Source of the DNA: an uncultured Lachnospiraceae bacterium
GTDB taxonomy: Bacteria > Bacillota > Clostridia > Lachnospirales > Lachnospiraceae
Assembly (NCBI GenBank): GCA_946414885.1
Contig: CAMKQH010000005.1
Location: forward strand, 62,001 to 126,000
Length of the DNA: 64,000 bases
Direction: 5' to 3'
Shown here: one piece after another, positions 43,459 through 52,125 of the stretch
How the letters are laid out: each line of letters opens with the position of its first letter
How positions within the stretch are numbered: the first letter of the stretch is position 1
The notes under the pieces: model-generated
Told to the model about the DNA's origin: nothing
The model's input: the letters and a program-made list of their open reading frames with translations, nothing else
Database searches by the model: none
Position numbers and translations under genes: made by a program

Positions 43459-44139
43459 ATGTTGTCTACAAAAGCTGGTAAGCTGTTACATACATACGTA
43501 AAAGACTATGTCATCTTCGATCTTGAGACTACGGGCATCTCCACTGCGAAGGATGAAGTGGTGGAGATTTCTGCCATCAAGGTCTTGGATGGAAAGGTGG
43601 TCGATGAGTTTTCGACGCTGGTTAATCCGTGCATGCACATCCCGATTTTTGCAAGTGACGTGAATGGCATCACGGATGACATGGTGGTGGAGGCGCCGAC
43701 CTTTGACGAGGCGTTGGAGGACTTCCTGAAATTCGCCGGAGATCACGTGCTGGTTGGGCACAACATACATACCTTTGACATGAAGTTTATCTGCCGCGAT
43801 GCCCAGAGGTTCTTTGGAAAGACTATCGGAAATGATTACGTGGACACGCTGCAGATCGCGCAGGCCTATCTTCCGGGCCTGCATCATTATAAGCTGACGG
43901 ATCTGGCCGGTCATTATGGCATTAGTTCTGCGGGGGCGCATCGTGCGCTGAATGACTGCAGGATGAACCAGAAGATTTTTGAATGTCTGGCGAAGGAGAT
44001 GGAGCATCCTTCCGAGGCGGCAGCCAGCGTGCAGAAGTGCCCGCGCTGTGGCTGCGTGCTGCGGCTTAAGAGCGGACGGTACGGCGACTTTTGGGGCTGC
44101 ACGGGCTATCCTGCCTGCAGGTATACGAGGAATAAGTGA
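43459..44139 (+). CDS. DnaQ-like 3'-5' exonuclease with C-terminal zinc finger
   Basis: 226 residues. DEDDh exonuclease motifs: FDLETTGIS (Exo I Asp, Glu), VLVGHNIHTFDMKF (Exo II Asp), and GAHRALNDCRMNQKIF (Exo III His, Asp). The end KCPRCGCVLRLKSGRYGDFW with following CTGYPAC is a topoisomerase-type four-Cys zinc finger. The combination suggests a nucleic-acid-processing nuclease rather than the Pol III proofreading subunit. TGAGGAG precedes the ATG. Confidence 0.88.
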   Translation: MLSTKAGKLLHTYVKDYVIFDLETTGISTAKDEVVEISAIKVLDGKVVDEFSTLVNPCMHIPIFASDVNGITDDMVVEAPTFDEALEDFLKFAGDHVLVGHNIHTFDMKFICRDAQRFFGKTIGNDYVDTLQIAQAYLPGLHHYKLTDLAGHYGISSAGAHRALNDCRMNQKIFECLAKEMEHPSEAAASVQKCPRCGCVLRLKSGRYGDFWGCTGYPACRYTRNK

Positions 44140-44148
44140 GTGGTTGGA

Positions 44149-44182
44149 GAGGGCGTAGCCCGAGGTGGTTACGCCCTCTTCC
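44149..44182. terminator. Bidirectional terminator
   Basis: GAGGGCGTA (44149-44157) pairs with TACGCCCTC (44170-44178), followed by TT; it lies between convergent genes. Nearly the same hairpin occurs at 49875. Confidence 0.65.
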
Positions 44183-44200
44183 GTCGCGGATGCCGGTACA

Positions 44201-44977
44201 TTAAGCATTCTTCGGACGGAAAAGCAGGCGGTGCCTGCGTCCCAGAGAGATGTTTTTGGCTCGGGCAAGCAGCTTGTGATATACCTTTTTGTAGGAATCA
44301 TAATGGCCCTGGAAGTATCTAATTTTTCCGATGATCATTGCACGGTTCAGGCGCAACCTGGTTCCGCGGTAGGGAAGCTGGAACAGTTTGACGCCATGGA
44401 ATGCTAAACCCAAGTATAATGTAGGTAGCAGTATGTATGTAAGCAACTTGGAAGGAATCATGCAGTAAACGGTCGAGCAGAAGATGATCATCAGATAAAA
44501 CTTCCAAGATTTCCGGATTGCGCGGAAGGCGTATAAGCCGTGTACCAAAATTCCGCCGCCAATGGTGGTGACGGTTCCGCAGATCATTGCACTAATAGGA
44601 CATGCACCGAGAAGTACGGCTTTGTCACATCCCAAATGTAGAAACGCACAACAACCAAATAAGTCTCCCAGAAAGGCGTAAGCCTCGGCTAAGTCTTTGG
44701 AAGGCTTATGAGAGTAAATGGTTTTGTGGAGAATCATGTAAAAGATTCCAAAAAGCAGCGTCAAAAGGACGTCGGGACGGGCGGCAGGGGTCAAGAGCCA
44801 GATCTTCGTCTGCAGGACCAGATCGCGCAGTACGCCGCCGCCAAAGCCGACGCAGATTACTCGAATTGGCCAGCAGAGCTTGAGCTCGCGTTTGTCGATT
44901 CCTTGAATCGTAGTGACGGTGATGCCCCAATAGTATGCGATTGCATTAAAAATAACATAAATTATACTCGTACTCAT
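44201..44977 (-). CDS. UPF0126/TRIC-like membrane protein
   Basis: 258 residues with about seven hydrophobic helices. The first half carries VGFGGGVLRDLVL, the Gly-rich kink motif of UPF0126 (TRIC-type cation channel) proteins. The second repeat has TTIGGGILVHG, with the expected RD replaced. The C-terminal tail is basic (AKNISLGRRHRLLFR). GGAGGA precedes the ATG. Related proteins conduct K+ or glycine-like solutes; specificity is unknown here. Confidence 0.82.
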   Translation of the reverse strand: MSTSIIYVIFNAIAYYWGITVTTIQGIDKRELKLCWPIRVICVGFGGGVLRDLVLQTKIWLLTPAARPDVLLTLLFGIFYMILHKTIYSHKPSKDLAEAYAFLGDLFGCCAFLHLGCDKAVLLGACPISAMICGTVTTIGGGILVHGLYAFRAIRKSWKFYLMIIFCSTVYCMIPSKLLTYILLPTLYLGLAFHGVKLFQLPYRGTRLRLNRAMIIGKIRYFQGHYDSYKKVYHKLLARAKNISLGRRHRLLFRPKNA

Positions 44978-45281
44978 AACAGTGTCCTCCTTTGTTTTTT
45001 TCTTAGAATAAATCGTTTTGTCCTGGATTTGTTTTGAAATGGTTAAAGTTACGTCAGAAAGAATGTTTTAGTGAAGTTTTAGTGAATAAATGGAGTTTTG
45101 GTTAAAGGGGATAATAGGCGAGACTAAGGATTTAAGGATGTATAAAGAAATTGGCGTAAATGCCTGTGATGGCGACGAGAATCCGAGATTCAGCATTAGA
45201 AGTAAGCAAGATCGCAAAAAAATACAAGCGCCTTAAAGGACAGTGGACAGGAATAATATTACAAAAGAGGGGGAATGGCAA
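44978..45281. other. Intergenic region between divergent genes
   Basis: About 300 bases. It contains the minus-strand ribosome-binding site of the UPF0126 gene and a 32-codon plus-strand frame (45138-45236) without a good ribosome-binding site. No repeats, RNA or convincing promoter were recognised. Confidence 0.5.
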
Positions 45282-46940
45282 ATGTCTTTGCTGCATTCGT
45301 TTTATGAGGACTTAAAAAATCAAACTCACATTACGCAAGTTCGTTTTTGTGAAATTCTTTTTAATCGGAAATGGGAGCCTAATATGGCTAGCTATGTAGT
45401 TTCATGGGATTACGTTCCGAAGAGCGCGATGGATCGGTTCATGGCCATGAAGGATTCTGAAGCCTTTCGTGACCAGCTTGCCGAATGGGCAGAAACAGTT
45501 TCAAAGAACAACGCTAATTATCATCGCATATTGAGGGGTTACGTTAAAGAAACAGAAGATTATTCGAGTAAGTCAAATGGGAAACAAGAGGATCATATGA
45601 TGTACTCGAGGCGAGAGAAGAAAAAACTTCTCGGTATTTTACAAAATGCAAGTTATTCCATTGCTGAGAAAATCGAACTTTATTTGATGCTTGCCATTGC
45701 TAAAACCATTACCGTTACGGCTGACAGTTTATCTTTAATAAGTCTGTATAATGCTTACGGATCTTTTGTTTCCATGCCTGCAAAGGAAGCAATTTTACGG
45801 GAAATTAAGAGAGGTAACGCAGAGCCGTCAACGTATTTGGCTGCGGCAGAAACAATTTATTTTGACGGAGTGCTGACTTCCGACAAATTAGCTAAGGCAT
45901 TAACCTATTATTGTATGGCAGCTGGATGCAATGAGCAAACGTTTGAATTTGTGGAAACGAACAAACTAAGGCATCCGGCCGCCATATATACGATTTCTTA
46001 TATCCTGTTTAACTATCAGTTTAGATACTTAAAAGAAATAGATGGCGTGGACTCTTTAAATAGACTCACGCGCAACAGGCGCTTATCAAAGGCCATAGAC
46101 TTGGCTTATTACGGTGCAACCGTATGTAATCATTCCATGAGCACAAATCATCTGGGGGTCATGCTGGATCACGCAGACGAAAAAGAAGAGGCAGATCAAG
46201 TATTCCACTATATCCGCACTCTCTTCTTAAAAGAGAAAAATGAAGAGTTTAGAAAAATTAAGGAGGCGCTTTCCCAAAATATAAATAAGAGTGATCTCGC
46301 CATCCTTTTATTTGAGCTTTCGTTAAAACAGTCTGACGAAAAGCTTTCTTTCTCATATAATAATCTGGCGGTACATTTCAGACGCAAATTTAAGGAAGAA
46401 CCATGCAAGGAAACCTTGGAAAAAATAATTGAATATTATAGAAAAGGATGCGAGTATGAGAGCCCGTGGGCCATGAAGAGCCTGGGAAGGTTTTATGCGA
46501 CGATGAATATGGAAGATCATGATTGTGCGGCCTATGGATATAAGTGTAATCTGAACGTCGCCCATACATGGTTTAAGGCTGGATTTTCTAATCCGGAATT
46601 GTACTTTACGCTGGATTCGGTTTGGTGCATATACTACGATTTATATTATTGCAGGAGTAAGTACGAACCTAACAAGGAAAATGAGATACGGCAATGCATC
46701 CGATATGCTTTCTACAAACCTAGTTTTGGTGCGTTGCTAAAACTTGGTGAATTACTTTTTGATGACGTAAACGATAAACTATATTATGACAAAAGCTTTC
46801 AAGAAGTTTATTTGGATAACGTAAACATTTATCGGAATAATGGAACTCTTGACGCAGAACTTGCGGGAAGAGATATGTTCTGCGAGGCAATAAAGAAATG
46901 GGAAGAGCAGTTTAAGAACGCAAAAACAGCCTTGGCTTAA
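45282..46940 (+). CDS. Helical-repeat (TPR/Sel1-like) protein of unknown function
   Basis: 552 residues from ATG 45282 (AGAGGGGG upstream; a GTG at 45243 would add 13 residues). The body has TPR/Sel1-like helix pairs such as LAKALTYYCMAAGCNEQTFE, SKAIDLAYYGATVCNHSM and YRKGCEYESPWAMKSLGRFY. The N-terminal 90 residues (SFYEDLKNQTHITQVRFCEI) could be a small recognition domain. No catalytic motif is seen. Its last 29 bases overlap the convergent CPBP protease gene. Confidence 0.65.
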   Translation: MSLLHSFYEDLKNQTHITQVRFCEILFNRKWEPNMASYVVSWDYVPKSAMDRFMAMKDSEAFRDQLAEWAETVSKNNANYHRILRGYVKETEDYSSKSNGKQEDHMMYSRREKKKLLGILQNASYSIAEKIELYLMLAIAKTITVTADSLSLISLYNAYGSFVSMPAKEAILREIKRGNAEPSTYLAAAETIYFDGVLTSDKLAKALTYYCMAAGCNEQTFEFVETNKLRHPAAIYTISYILFNYQFRYLKEIDGVDSLNRLTRNRRLSKAIDLAYYGATVCNHSMSTNHLGVMLDHADEKEEADQVFHYIRTLFLKEKNEEFRKIKEALSQNINKSDLAILLFELSLKQSDEKLSFSYNNLAVHFRRKFKEEPCKETLEKIIEYYRKGCEYESPWAMKSLGRFYATMNMEDHDCAAYGYKCNLNVAHTWFKAGFSNPELYFTLDSVWCIYYDLYYCRSKYEPNKENEIRQCIRYAFYKPSFGALLKLGELLFDDVNDKLYYDKSFQEVYLDNVNIYRNNGTLDAELAGRDMFCEAIKKWEEQFKNAKTALA

Positions 46941-47700
46941 TCAAAAAAATCAGCATCAGTGCCACGTTGAGGAAAAAGGTTACGATGCTTGCCTCGATCT
47001 TATAGGTGCCGCCGGAGAGCAAAGTATTGGCAGAAGGCTGCAGGGTCAGCAGGTGGGGATAATCTGACGCCAGGCTAACGCCGCCAAGGAAAAGCGCGCC
47101 AACGACGTTCCATACGGCATGTGCCATGATCGGCGCCAGAAGCGTCTTTTCAGACTCATATAAGGCCGTAGTAAACAAGTACATGGTGATCACGTTGAGC
47201 ACCGGGATCACCCCGGCTTCAAATGCGCCGCCGTGCAGGAGCGCAAACAATGCCGTCGTAAAGATTACGGCTGCTGGGAGATTAAATTTCTTTTTCAACA
47301 GTTGATACATATATCCCCTGATCAGAAGCTCTTGCATGACCACGTTGATCAAAGCGGACAGAATCCAAAGCCAGAGCATGGGCACCGTCTCCTGATCCGA
47401 TATGATCAGCTGCCTTGACGCCATGAGCACGCCGGCAGCAGCTGCGATCCAAATGGCGCCCGTGATCGTTCCGACAACCGTACCCTTGACCAGATTCTCC
47501 TTTATGGGAATGCGGATTTCTTTCTTCTCGAGCAGAAGAAAGACCACCGTAAAAACAACCAAGACCAGAAATGGCATCAATTCTGCAAAGAATCTCCATA
47601 TGGCAGGATCATCACTCGGAATGGTGATGATTCCCGCGAGGATAGCCCATCCAAGGAAGAAAACCAATACTTTTAGGATTGTTGGAATAGCTTTTTTCAT
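46912..47700 (-). CDS. CPBP-family intramembrane metalloprotease
   Basis: 262 residues with about eight membrane helices. Motif 1 is VVMQELLIRGYMY (expected EExxxR, here QE), motif 2 FALLHGG and motif 3 AHAVWN (His, Asn). CPBP (Abi/CAAX) proteases cut membrane substrates and include bacteriocin self-immunity proteins. The Gln for Glu at motif 1 may reduce or alter activity. ATG 47700 follows GGAGG; the longer frame to 47739 lacks one. Confidence 0.85.
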   Translation of the reverse strand: MKKAIPTILKVLVFFLGWAILAGIITIPSDDPAIWRFFAELMPFLVLVVFTVVFLLLEKKEIRIPIKENLVKGTVVGTITGAIWIAAAAGVLMASRQLIISDQETVPMLWLWILSALINVVMQELLIRGYMYQLLKKKFNLPAAVIFTTALFALLHGGAFEAGVIPVLNVITMYLFTTALYESEKTLLAPIMAHAVWNVVGALFLGGVSLASDYPHLLTLQPSANTLLSGGTYKIEASIVTFFLNVALMLIFLIKPRLFLRS

Positions 47701-48026
47701 ATCATTGCCTCCATCATTGTGCTTTTTATCCATATTCATTGGTTAGACGGCGACGAGGGGATTTCGTTACAAAAAAATCCGGATGCATGATAAATGCCCT
47801 TAACGTGCGGAAATCATCACTATATTTTCTGCCATAAATGGTTTATGATAATATAGGATACGAACTGCAATGACTTCAGAACGTCGCGGATCAGACGAAC
47901 ATGTTTCTCATGACGCTAAACTTAAGGCAGCCTGAGTAGGGGAAGCGGGTTCACGTAAACCGGAAATGCCTGGATGCAGGAGATTGATGCCACGCTGAGG
48001 GATTTAGGCAGAAAAGGAGGATGTAT

Positions 48027-48341
48027 ATGAACGAGGAGAAGAATTATAACGAATTTTCATCAGAGTTATCAGATGAGGTGATCATGGAGCTCAATGACCA
48101 GTTTGAATATGACATCGTGTCAATCCTGGATAAAGAGCATGGCGTTGTGGACGTGGAGCGCATGAGCGAGGTCATCGCTGCCCATGCCTGTAAGGGCTGG
48201 CGCCTTGCGTTTGTGATCCCGAACGAGATCGGCCATGATTCTTCTCTGACGGAACTGAACGGCATGTCCATCGGCATCAACTCCACGCTCGACCAAAACA
48301 TCTTGATCTTTGAAAGACGCATCCGGCGGTGCGGGAGGTAG
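48027..48341 (+). CDS. Small DUF4177-like protein
   Basis: 104 residues. FEYDIVSILDKEHGVVD, CKGWRLAFVIPNEIGH and ILIFERRI match the C-terminal domain of the 40612 product nearly segment by segment. ATG 48027 is used because AAAGGAGG touches the upstream ATG 48021. Function unknown. It ends at a terminator. Confidence 0.7.
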   Translation: MNEEKNYNEFSSELSDEVIMELNDQFEYDIVSILDKEHGVVDVERMSEVIAAHACKGWRLAFVIPNEIGHDSSLTELNGMSIGINSTLDQNILIFERRIRRCGR

Positions 48342-48375
48342 AAAATTAAAGAGATTCTGTTTAGATGCGTGAATG

Positions 48376-48408
48376 AGGCTAGCGGAGATTATCTCTGTTA
48401 GCCTTTTT
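48376..48408 (+). terminator. Intrinsic terminator
   Basis: GGCTAGCGGAGAT pairs with ATCTCTGTTAGCC around 48376-48402, followed by six T. Confidence 0.8.
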
Positions 48409-48411
48409 TGG

Positions 48412-48440
48412 CTTGACTTTTTTTGATCCGCCATGTATAC
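48412..48440 (+). promoter_or_regulatory. Promoter of the AbiEi-like antitoxin gene
   Basis: TTGACT (48412-48417), 17-base spacer, TATACT (48435-48440), 68 bases before the ATG. Confidence 0.7.
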
Positions 48441-48507
48441 TTGATTTATTAATCTATACAAAAATTATATCAAAGTTGTATTACAAAATAAATGCGAGGA
48501 AAATGTT

Positions 48508-49101
48508 ATGGACGATAGTCTTAAAACAGTTTTTGAAAGATATGGCGGTCTAATGAAAACAGCTGAGCTTAAAGCGGAAGGCTTTTATTACAAAAAGATC
48601 CAACAGCTGCTTAAAGAAGGCGCAATTGAACAGGTTAGACGAGGTTATTATCAGTATTCAGGTGAGGATTCCTTTTCGGATATTCCTGCCATTACGACGC
48701 TCTTCCCGGATGGCGTGATATGCATGGAAAGTGCTCTGGATTACTATGGATATACGGACAGAACCCCGGCCGCCTGGCATCTTGCAGTGGACAATAAAAG
48801 CACCAGAACCAGGTTTTATATCGATTATCCCATTGTGAGGCCGCATTTTGTTAGCGGTGACCGTTATCCCGTAGGGATAGAAGAAGCGGAAATTGATGGT
48901 AGGCATGTCAAGATATATGACAGGGAAAGAACGATTTGTGACCTTCTTCTTCACAGGAACAAAGTTGACGGAGAAGTCTTTAACGTCGCCATCCAGCGCT
49001 ATGTTCAAGATCCCAATAAAGTCGCGGCAAGGCTTATGAAATACGCTAAACTGCTGCATGTGGAGAAAAAAGTAAGAGAGGTGCTGGGGGTATGGCTGTA
49101 A
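48508..49101 (+). CDS. AbiEi-type antitoxin / transcriptional regulator
   Basis: 197 residues. The N-terminal winged helix (GGLMKTAELKAEGFYYKKIQ, then EQVRRGYYQ) and the C-terminal domain (VICMESALDYYGYTD; IYDRERTICDLLLHRNKV) match AbiEi antitoxins of type IV toxin-antitoxin systems, which repress their own promoter and antagonise a nucleotidyltransferase toxin. The partner gene follows with a 10-base overlap but is truncated, so this is an orphan antitoxin. Confidence 0.87.
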   Translation: MDDSLKTVFERYGGLMKTAELKAEGFYYKKIQQLLKEGAIEQVRRGYYQYSGEDSFSDIPAITTLFPDGVICMESALDYYGYTDRTPAAWHLAVDNKSTRTRFYIDYPIVRPHFVSGDRYPVGIEEAEIDGRHVKIYDRERTICDLLLHRNKVDGEVFNVAIQRYVQDPNKVAARLMKYAKLLHVEKKVREVLGVWL

Positions 49102-49289
49102 AGAACATGGCAGCATCGGTAATGACGAGATTGAAAAGCCAATCAAAAGAAGCTCATATCCCGTTTCAGATGGTACTTCAGCTTTTTGCGCAGGAAGAGT
49201 TTCTGAGAAAACTTTCTCTTTCTCAATATGTAGACAATCTAGAGATACACTATTTTGGATGGGAACGAACAATTTATGACGTTATGTGA
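49092..49289 (+). pseudogene. Truncated AbiEii-type toxin
   Basis: 65 codons. AVKNMAASVMTRLKSQSKE, then QLFAQEEFLRKLSLSQY and VDNL, is the N-terminus of AbiEii/AbiGii nucleotidyltransferase toxins, normally about 250-300 residues. The frame departs from the family just before the expected KGG nucleotidyltransferase motif and stops. The toxin should be inactive. Confidence 0.7.
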
Positions 49290-49298
49290 GGTGATAAA

Positions 49299-49808
49299 AT
49301 GCGAGCTATAAAGGGAGACATAACGAAAGTAACTGACATACAGGCCATCGTCAATGCAGCCAATGAGAGTCTTCTGGGTGGTGGCGGCGTGGATGGCGCC
49401 ATTCATTATGCGGCCGGGCCGCAGCTCCTTGCAGAGTGCAGAACGCTTGGCGGTTGCCGCGTTGGCGAGGCGAAGATCACGAAGGGATATAACTTACCCT
49501 GCGATTATGTGATACATACCGTTGGCCCGAGATGGCATGGCGGAAACCGGGGAGAGGCTGATGCGCTTGCTTCCTGCTATGTGAAAAGCCTGGAAGTGGC
49601 GATGGAACATGGCATCCGCAGCATCGCCTTTCCGTCCATCTCTACGGGAGCGTTTGGATATCCCTTGAACGAGGCGGCCAAGGTCGCCGTAAGCGCCGTG
49701 GCTGACTTCCTAAAAGACCATCCAGAGGCATTTGATGACGTATGCTGGGTGTTGTTTGATAATTACACGCTGTCGGTTTATGAGAAGGAGATGGCGAAGG
49801 AGCACTAA
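49299..49808 (+). CDS. Macrodomain protein, probable O-acetyl-ADP-ribose deacetylase
   Basis: 169 residues. [20 protein letters not shown] (with GAIHYAAG) and [19 protein letters not shown] are the YmdB/MacroD signatures, including the Asn, Gly-rich loop and second loop. Such enzymes remove acetyl from O-acetyl-ADP-ribose or mono-ADP-ribose from proteins. A better family match than the divergent macrodomain at 39878. GAGGTGAT precedes the ATG. It follows the AbiE remnant by 9 bases. Confidence 0.92.
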   Translation: MRAIKGDITKVTDIQAIVNAANESLLGGGGVDGAIHYAAGPQLLAECRTLGGCRVGEAKITKGYNLPCDYVIHTVGPRWHGGNRGEADALASCYVKSLEVAMEHGIRSIAFPSISTGAFGYPLNEAAKVAVSAVADFLKDHPEAFDDVCWVLFDNYTLSVYEKEMAKEH

Positions 49809-49874
49809 GATTCCCAAGACCAATATTGTTGGCGCTGTTGGTGATTCGGAACTACAAAAATTAAAACGGTTAGT

Positions 49875-49905
49875 GGGCGTAGCCAGAGATGGTTACGCCC
49901 TTTTT
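49875..49905 (+). terminator. Intrinsic terminator
   Basis: GGGCGTA (49875-49881) pairs with TACGCCC (49894-49900), followed by TTTTT. The loop is almost identical to that at 44149. Confidence 0.75.
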
Positions 49906-49956
49906 GAGATAATTTTAGAGCAATTAGCATATTAAACCGCTTTATCGTTTTCTATT

Positions 49957-49986
49957 TTGATGTTTTTTTGATGAGGAAACTATGAT
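49957..49986 (+). promoter_or_regulatory. Candidate promoter for the TPM lipoprotein gene
   Basis: TTGATG (49957-49962), 18-base spacer, TATGAT (49981-49986). Confidence 0.45.
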
Positions 49987-50051
49987 AAAATGTAATTGCT
50001 AGATATGTGGACTTATGACAAAATAATATGGACAATGAAAGGATTGGATTA

Positions 50052-50825
50052 ATGAGAAAATACTTAAGGATCACAACAATCTTAATGATCATCGCATGCC
50101 TGTGTGGCTGTGCATCGGGCGCGGAGAATGAAGAAACGACGGAGACGACGGATCAGATGGAAAGCTCGGTTGGCTCCGTTGAAAAAGCAGACGATAAAGC
50201 GTTGGAAGAAGACAAAGAAACTGCCAGTGATGAGAATGACAAGACAGAAGAGAGTAGCGAAGTTGCAGAAAGCGCTGAATCAGTTGAAACAACTGAGAGT
50301 AAAAACCAGAGTGGGTCAATTGAAAGTTCCGAGAGTGGTAGCCGTGGTGAGGTTAAACGATCAAACGATGAGTCTCCCTCTGAGAGATTGTTTGACTATG
50401 CTGACATTCTGACGGATGATGAAGAAAAGGCTTTGACCGACTTGATCGCGGAATGCGAAGAACGGTGCAAATGTGACATCATCTTAGTGCTAGTGGATAT
50501 GGAAGTCGGAGTAAGCGATGAAGAATGGGAAGAGAACATGATGAACTACGCGGACGGTTTTTATGATGAAAATGCCTTCGGATACGATAAACCGCATGGA
50601 GACGGAGTCCTTTATTTGGATAACTGGTATCTTCAAGGAACCGAAGACAGCCAGGCGGGATCCTGGGTGACCACTTCCGGAAAAGCTATCAATGCGCTAG
50701 GGGGTTATGAATTAAATTTTGTCTTTGATGAGTTTGATGCCGTATATGAAGAAAGTGTCTTTGAAGCGTATGCGAACGTAATAAAAAAATTGGCGGAGTT
50801 TCTGGAGGAAGCACCGGCCACGTAA
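50052..50825 (+). CDS. Lipoprotein with TPM (DUF477-like) domain
   Basis: 257 residues from ATG 50052 (AAAGGA upstream). Lipobox ACLCGCAS, Cys at about 19 (first residue of mature protein), then an 80-residue acidic Ser/Glu/Thr-rich linker. The domain after LFDYADILTDDEEKALTDLI has the TPM pattern (helix then CDIILVLVDM strand), as in proteins of photosystem-II repair and bacterial membrane-associated homologues. It probably stands off the membrane on its linker. The exact role is unknown. Confidence 0.75.
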   Translation: MRKYLRITTILMIIACLCGCASGAENEETTETTDQMESSVGSVEKADDKALEEDKETASDENDKTEESSEVAESAESVETTESKNQSGSIESSESGSRGEVKRSNDESPSERLFDYADILTDDEEKALTDLIAECEERCKCDIILVLVDMEVGVSDEEWEENMMNYADGFYDENAFGYDKPHGDGVLYLDNWYLQGTEDSQAGSWVTTSGKAINALGGYELNFVFDEFDAVYEESVFEAYANVIKKLAEFLEEAPAT

Positions 50826-50852
50826 GGCGAGAGAACTCTAGGAGGAGCAGGG

Positions 50853-51169
50853 ATGGAAAAGAAAAAGGGTATCATATTTATCTTATTGCCATTACGTTTT
50901 CTGATAAGACGGATGCTGATGAATATTACAAAAAGTTTGCCGACGATGACGAGGAGGGCTTAAAGCGTGGATTTATAAGATATAAATACGTAGTTGGATA
51001 CGTCCCGATTGATTTTCCTTCTTTTATCATTGAACAAGAGGATGGCGTATATCAAATGGGCAAACAGGTGATCCGCGTATCTTGTATGCATTCCGACGAT
51101 GATGAAAGGTCAAAGGTTGATGACATATTTATTGACCTGGGGCTAGTGAAACCGAGCAAAGTGAAATGA
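50853..51169 (+). pseudogene. Frameshifted small gene
   Basis: An ATG with AGGAGG starts MEKKKG, then shifts out of phase. The frame that stays open to TGA 51169 encodes YHIYLIAITFSDKTDADEYY and about 80 more residues with normal composition but has no start codon before its middle. A one-base change in the A/G run at 50857-50869 would join the two parts. Not assigned to a family. Confidence 0.5.
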
Positions 51170-51196
51170 TGAGAGAAATAGCGGAGGTATGGTGTT

Positions 51197-52081
51197 ATGG
51201 CTAACAATGTACCAAAGACGATCGATGAATTTAAGGCTTACGTGAAGGAAAACGACGTTCCGTTGGAGAAGATCCATCTGCATTTGGATGAGAATTATGT
51301 CTGGCCAAAGGCTTATGGAATTTATCGGGACGGAGACGAATTCGTCGTTTATAAGAATAAGGCGGATGGAAACAGGGTGATTCACTATCAAGGGACGGAT
51401 GAAGCATATGCCGTAAGTGAGCTTTACCTAAAAATGCGGGAAATGGAAATGGCGGCGAAAGATGCCAAAGGGCAGAGGAATCCTTTCCCTCAAAGCACTA
51501 GCTATACAAGCGGGTATAATTATTATCAACAATATATTCCGACGCATTACTACAAAAAAAGAAATAAATTTGAAGATTCGGTTCATGAAATCATCGTCAT
51601 CGTTGCACTGATCGCCGTGGTTGGTTTGATCGCGTATGCCTCGAGCGATGCCGCGAATAAGGCCTCGAATAAGGCAGCGGAGAACGTAAATACGTTGTAT
51701 CGCTCCGGGTATTATTACTATAACGATGCATATTATTACAACACTGGGTACTTATGGTTTTGTTATGATTTCGGGAGCGGGAAATGGGATTACGTAGTTG
51801 ATTCAAAAGTCGAAGGGATCGTGGCGGATTATGATGCCTATGCCACAAGCATTTCCGGATTGCAGATCGAACCCTTCGGCAGTTCTTCTTCGGGCAGCAG
51901 CCAGAGTGAGAGCAGTGGCAGTCAGAATGACAGATATAGTAATAGTTCCGACCGGGATGAACGCTATAGTGAAAGTTATGACCGGGATGACGATGATGAC
52001 TGGAGCTATGATTGGAATGACGATGATGATGACTGGGATTATGACTACGATAATGACTGGGACTGGGACAGTGACTGGTAA
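51197..52081 (+). CDS. Membrane protein with acidic Asp/Trp/Tyr-rich tail
   Basis: 294 residues. A cytoplasmic-looking N-terminal domain (PKTIDEFKAYVKENDVPLEK; GDEFVVYKNKADGNRVIHYQ) is followed by a Tyr-rich linker and one membrane helix (IIVIVALIAVVGLIAYASS, near residue 140). A second small domain follows (YYYNDAYYYNTGYLWFCYD). The last 60 residues are Ser-rich, then almost only Asp, Trp and Tyr. The tail resembles those of some proteins that handle misfolded or surface substrates, but no function is assigned. A related N-terminal domain is known from uncharacterised Clostridia proteins, to my impression only. Confidence 0.6.
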   Translation: MANNVPKTIDEFKAYVKENDVPLEKIHLHLDENYVWPKAYGIYRDGDEFVVYKNKADGNRVIHYQGTDEAYAVSELYLKMREMEMAAKDAKGQRNPFPQSTSYTSGYNYYQQYIPTHYYKKRNKFEDSVHEIIVIVALIAVVGLIAYASSDAANKASNKAAENVNTLYRSGYYYYNDAYYYNTGYLWFCYDFGSGKWDYVVDSKVEGIVADYDAYATSISGLQIEPFGSSSSGSSQSESSGSQNDRYSNSSDRDERYSESYDRDDDDDWSYDWNDDDDDWDYDYDNDWDWDSDW

Positions 52082-52125
52082 GGAAACGTCTTCAGTGATT
52101 TAGGATGAAAACGGAGGAAGAATGG

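Noticed and set aside
45138..45236. 32-codon frame before the helical-repeat gene
   Set aside because: No ribosome-binding site and no recognisable similarity.
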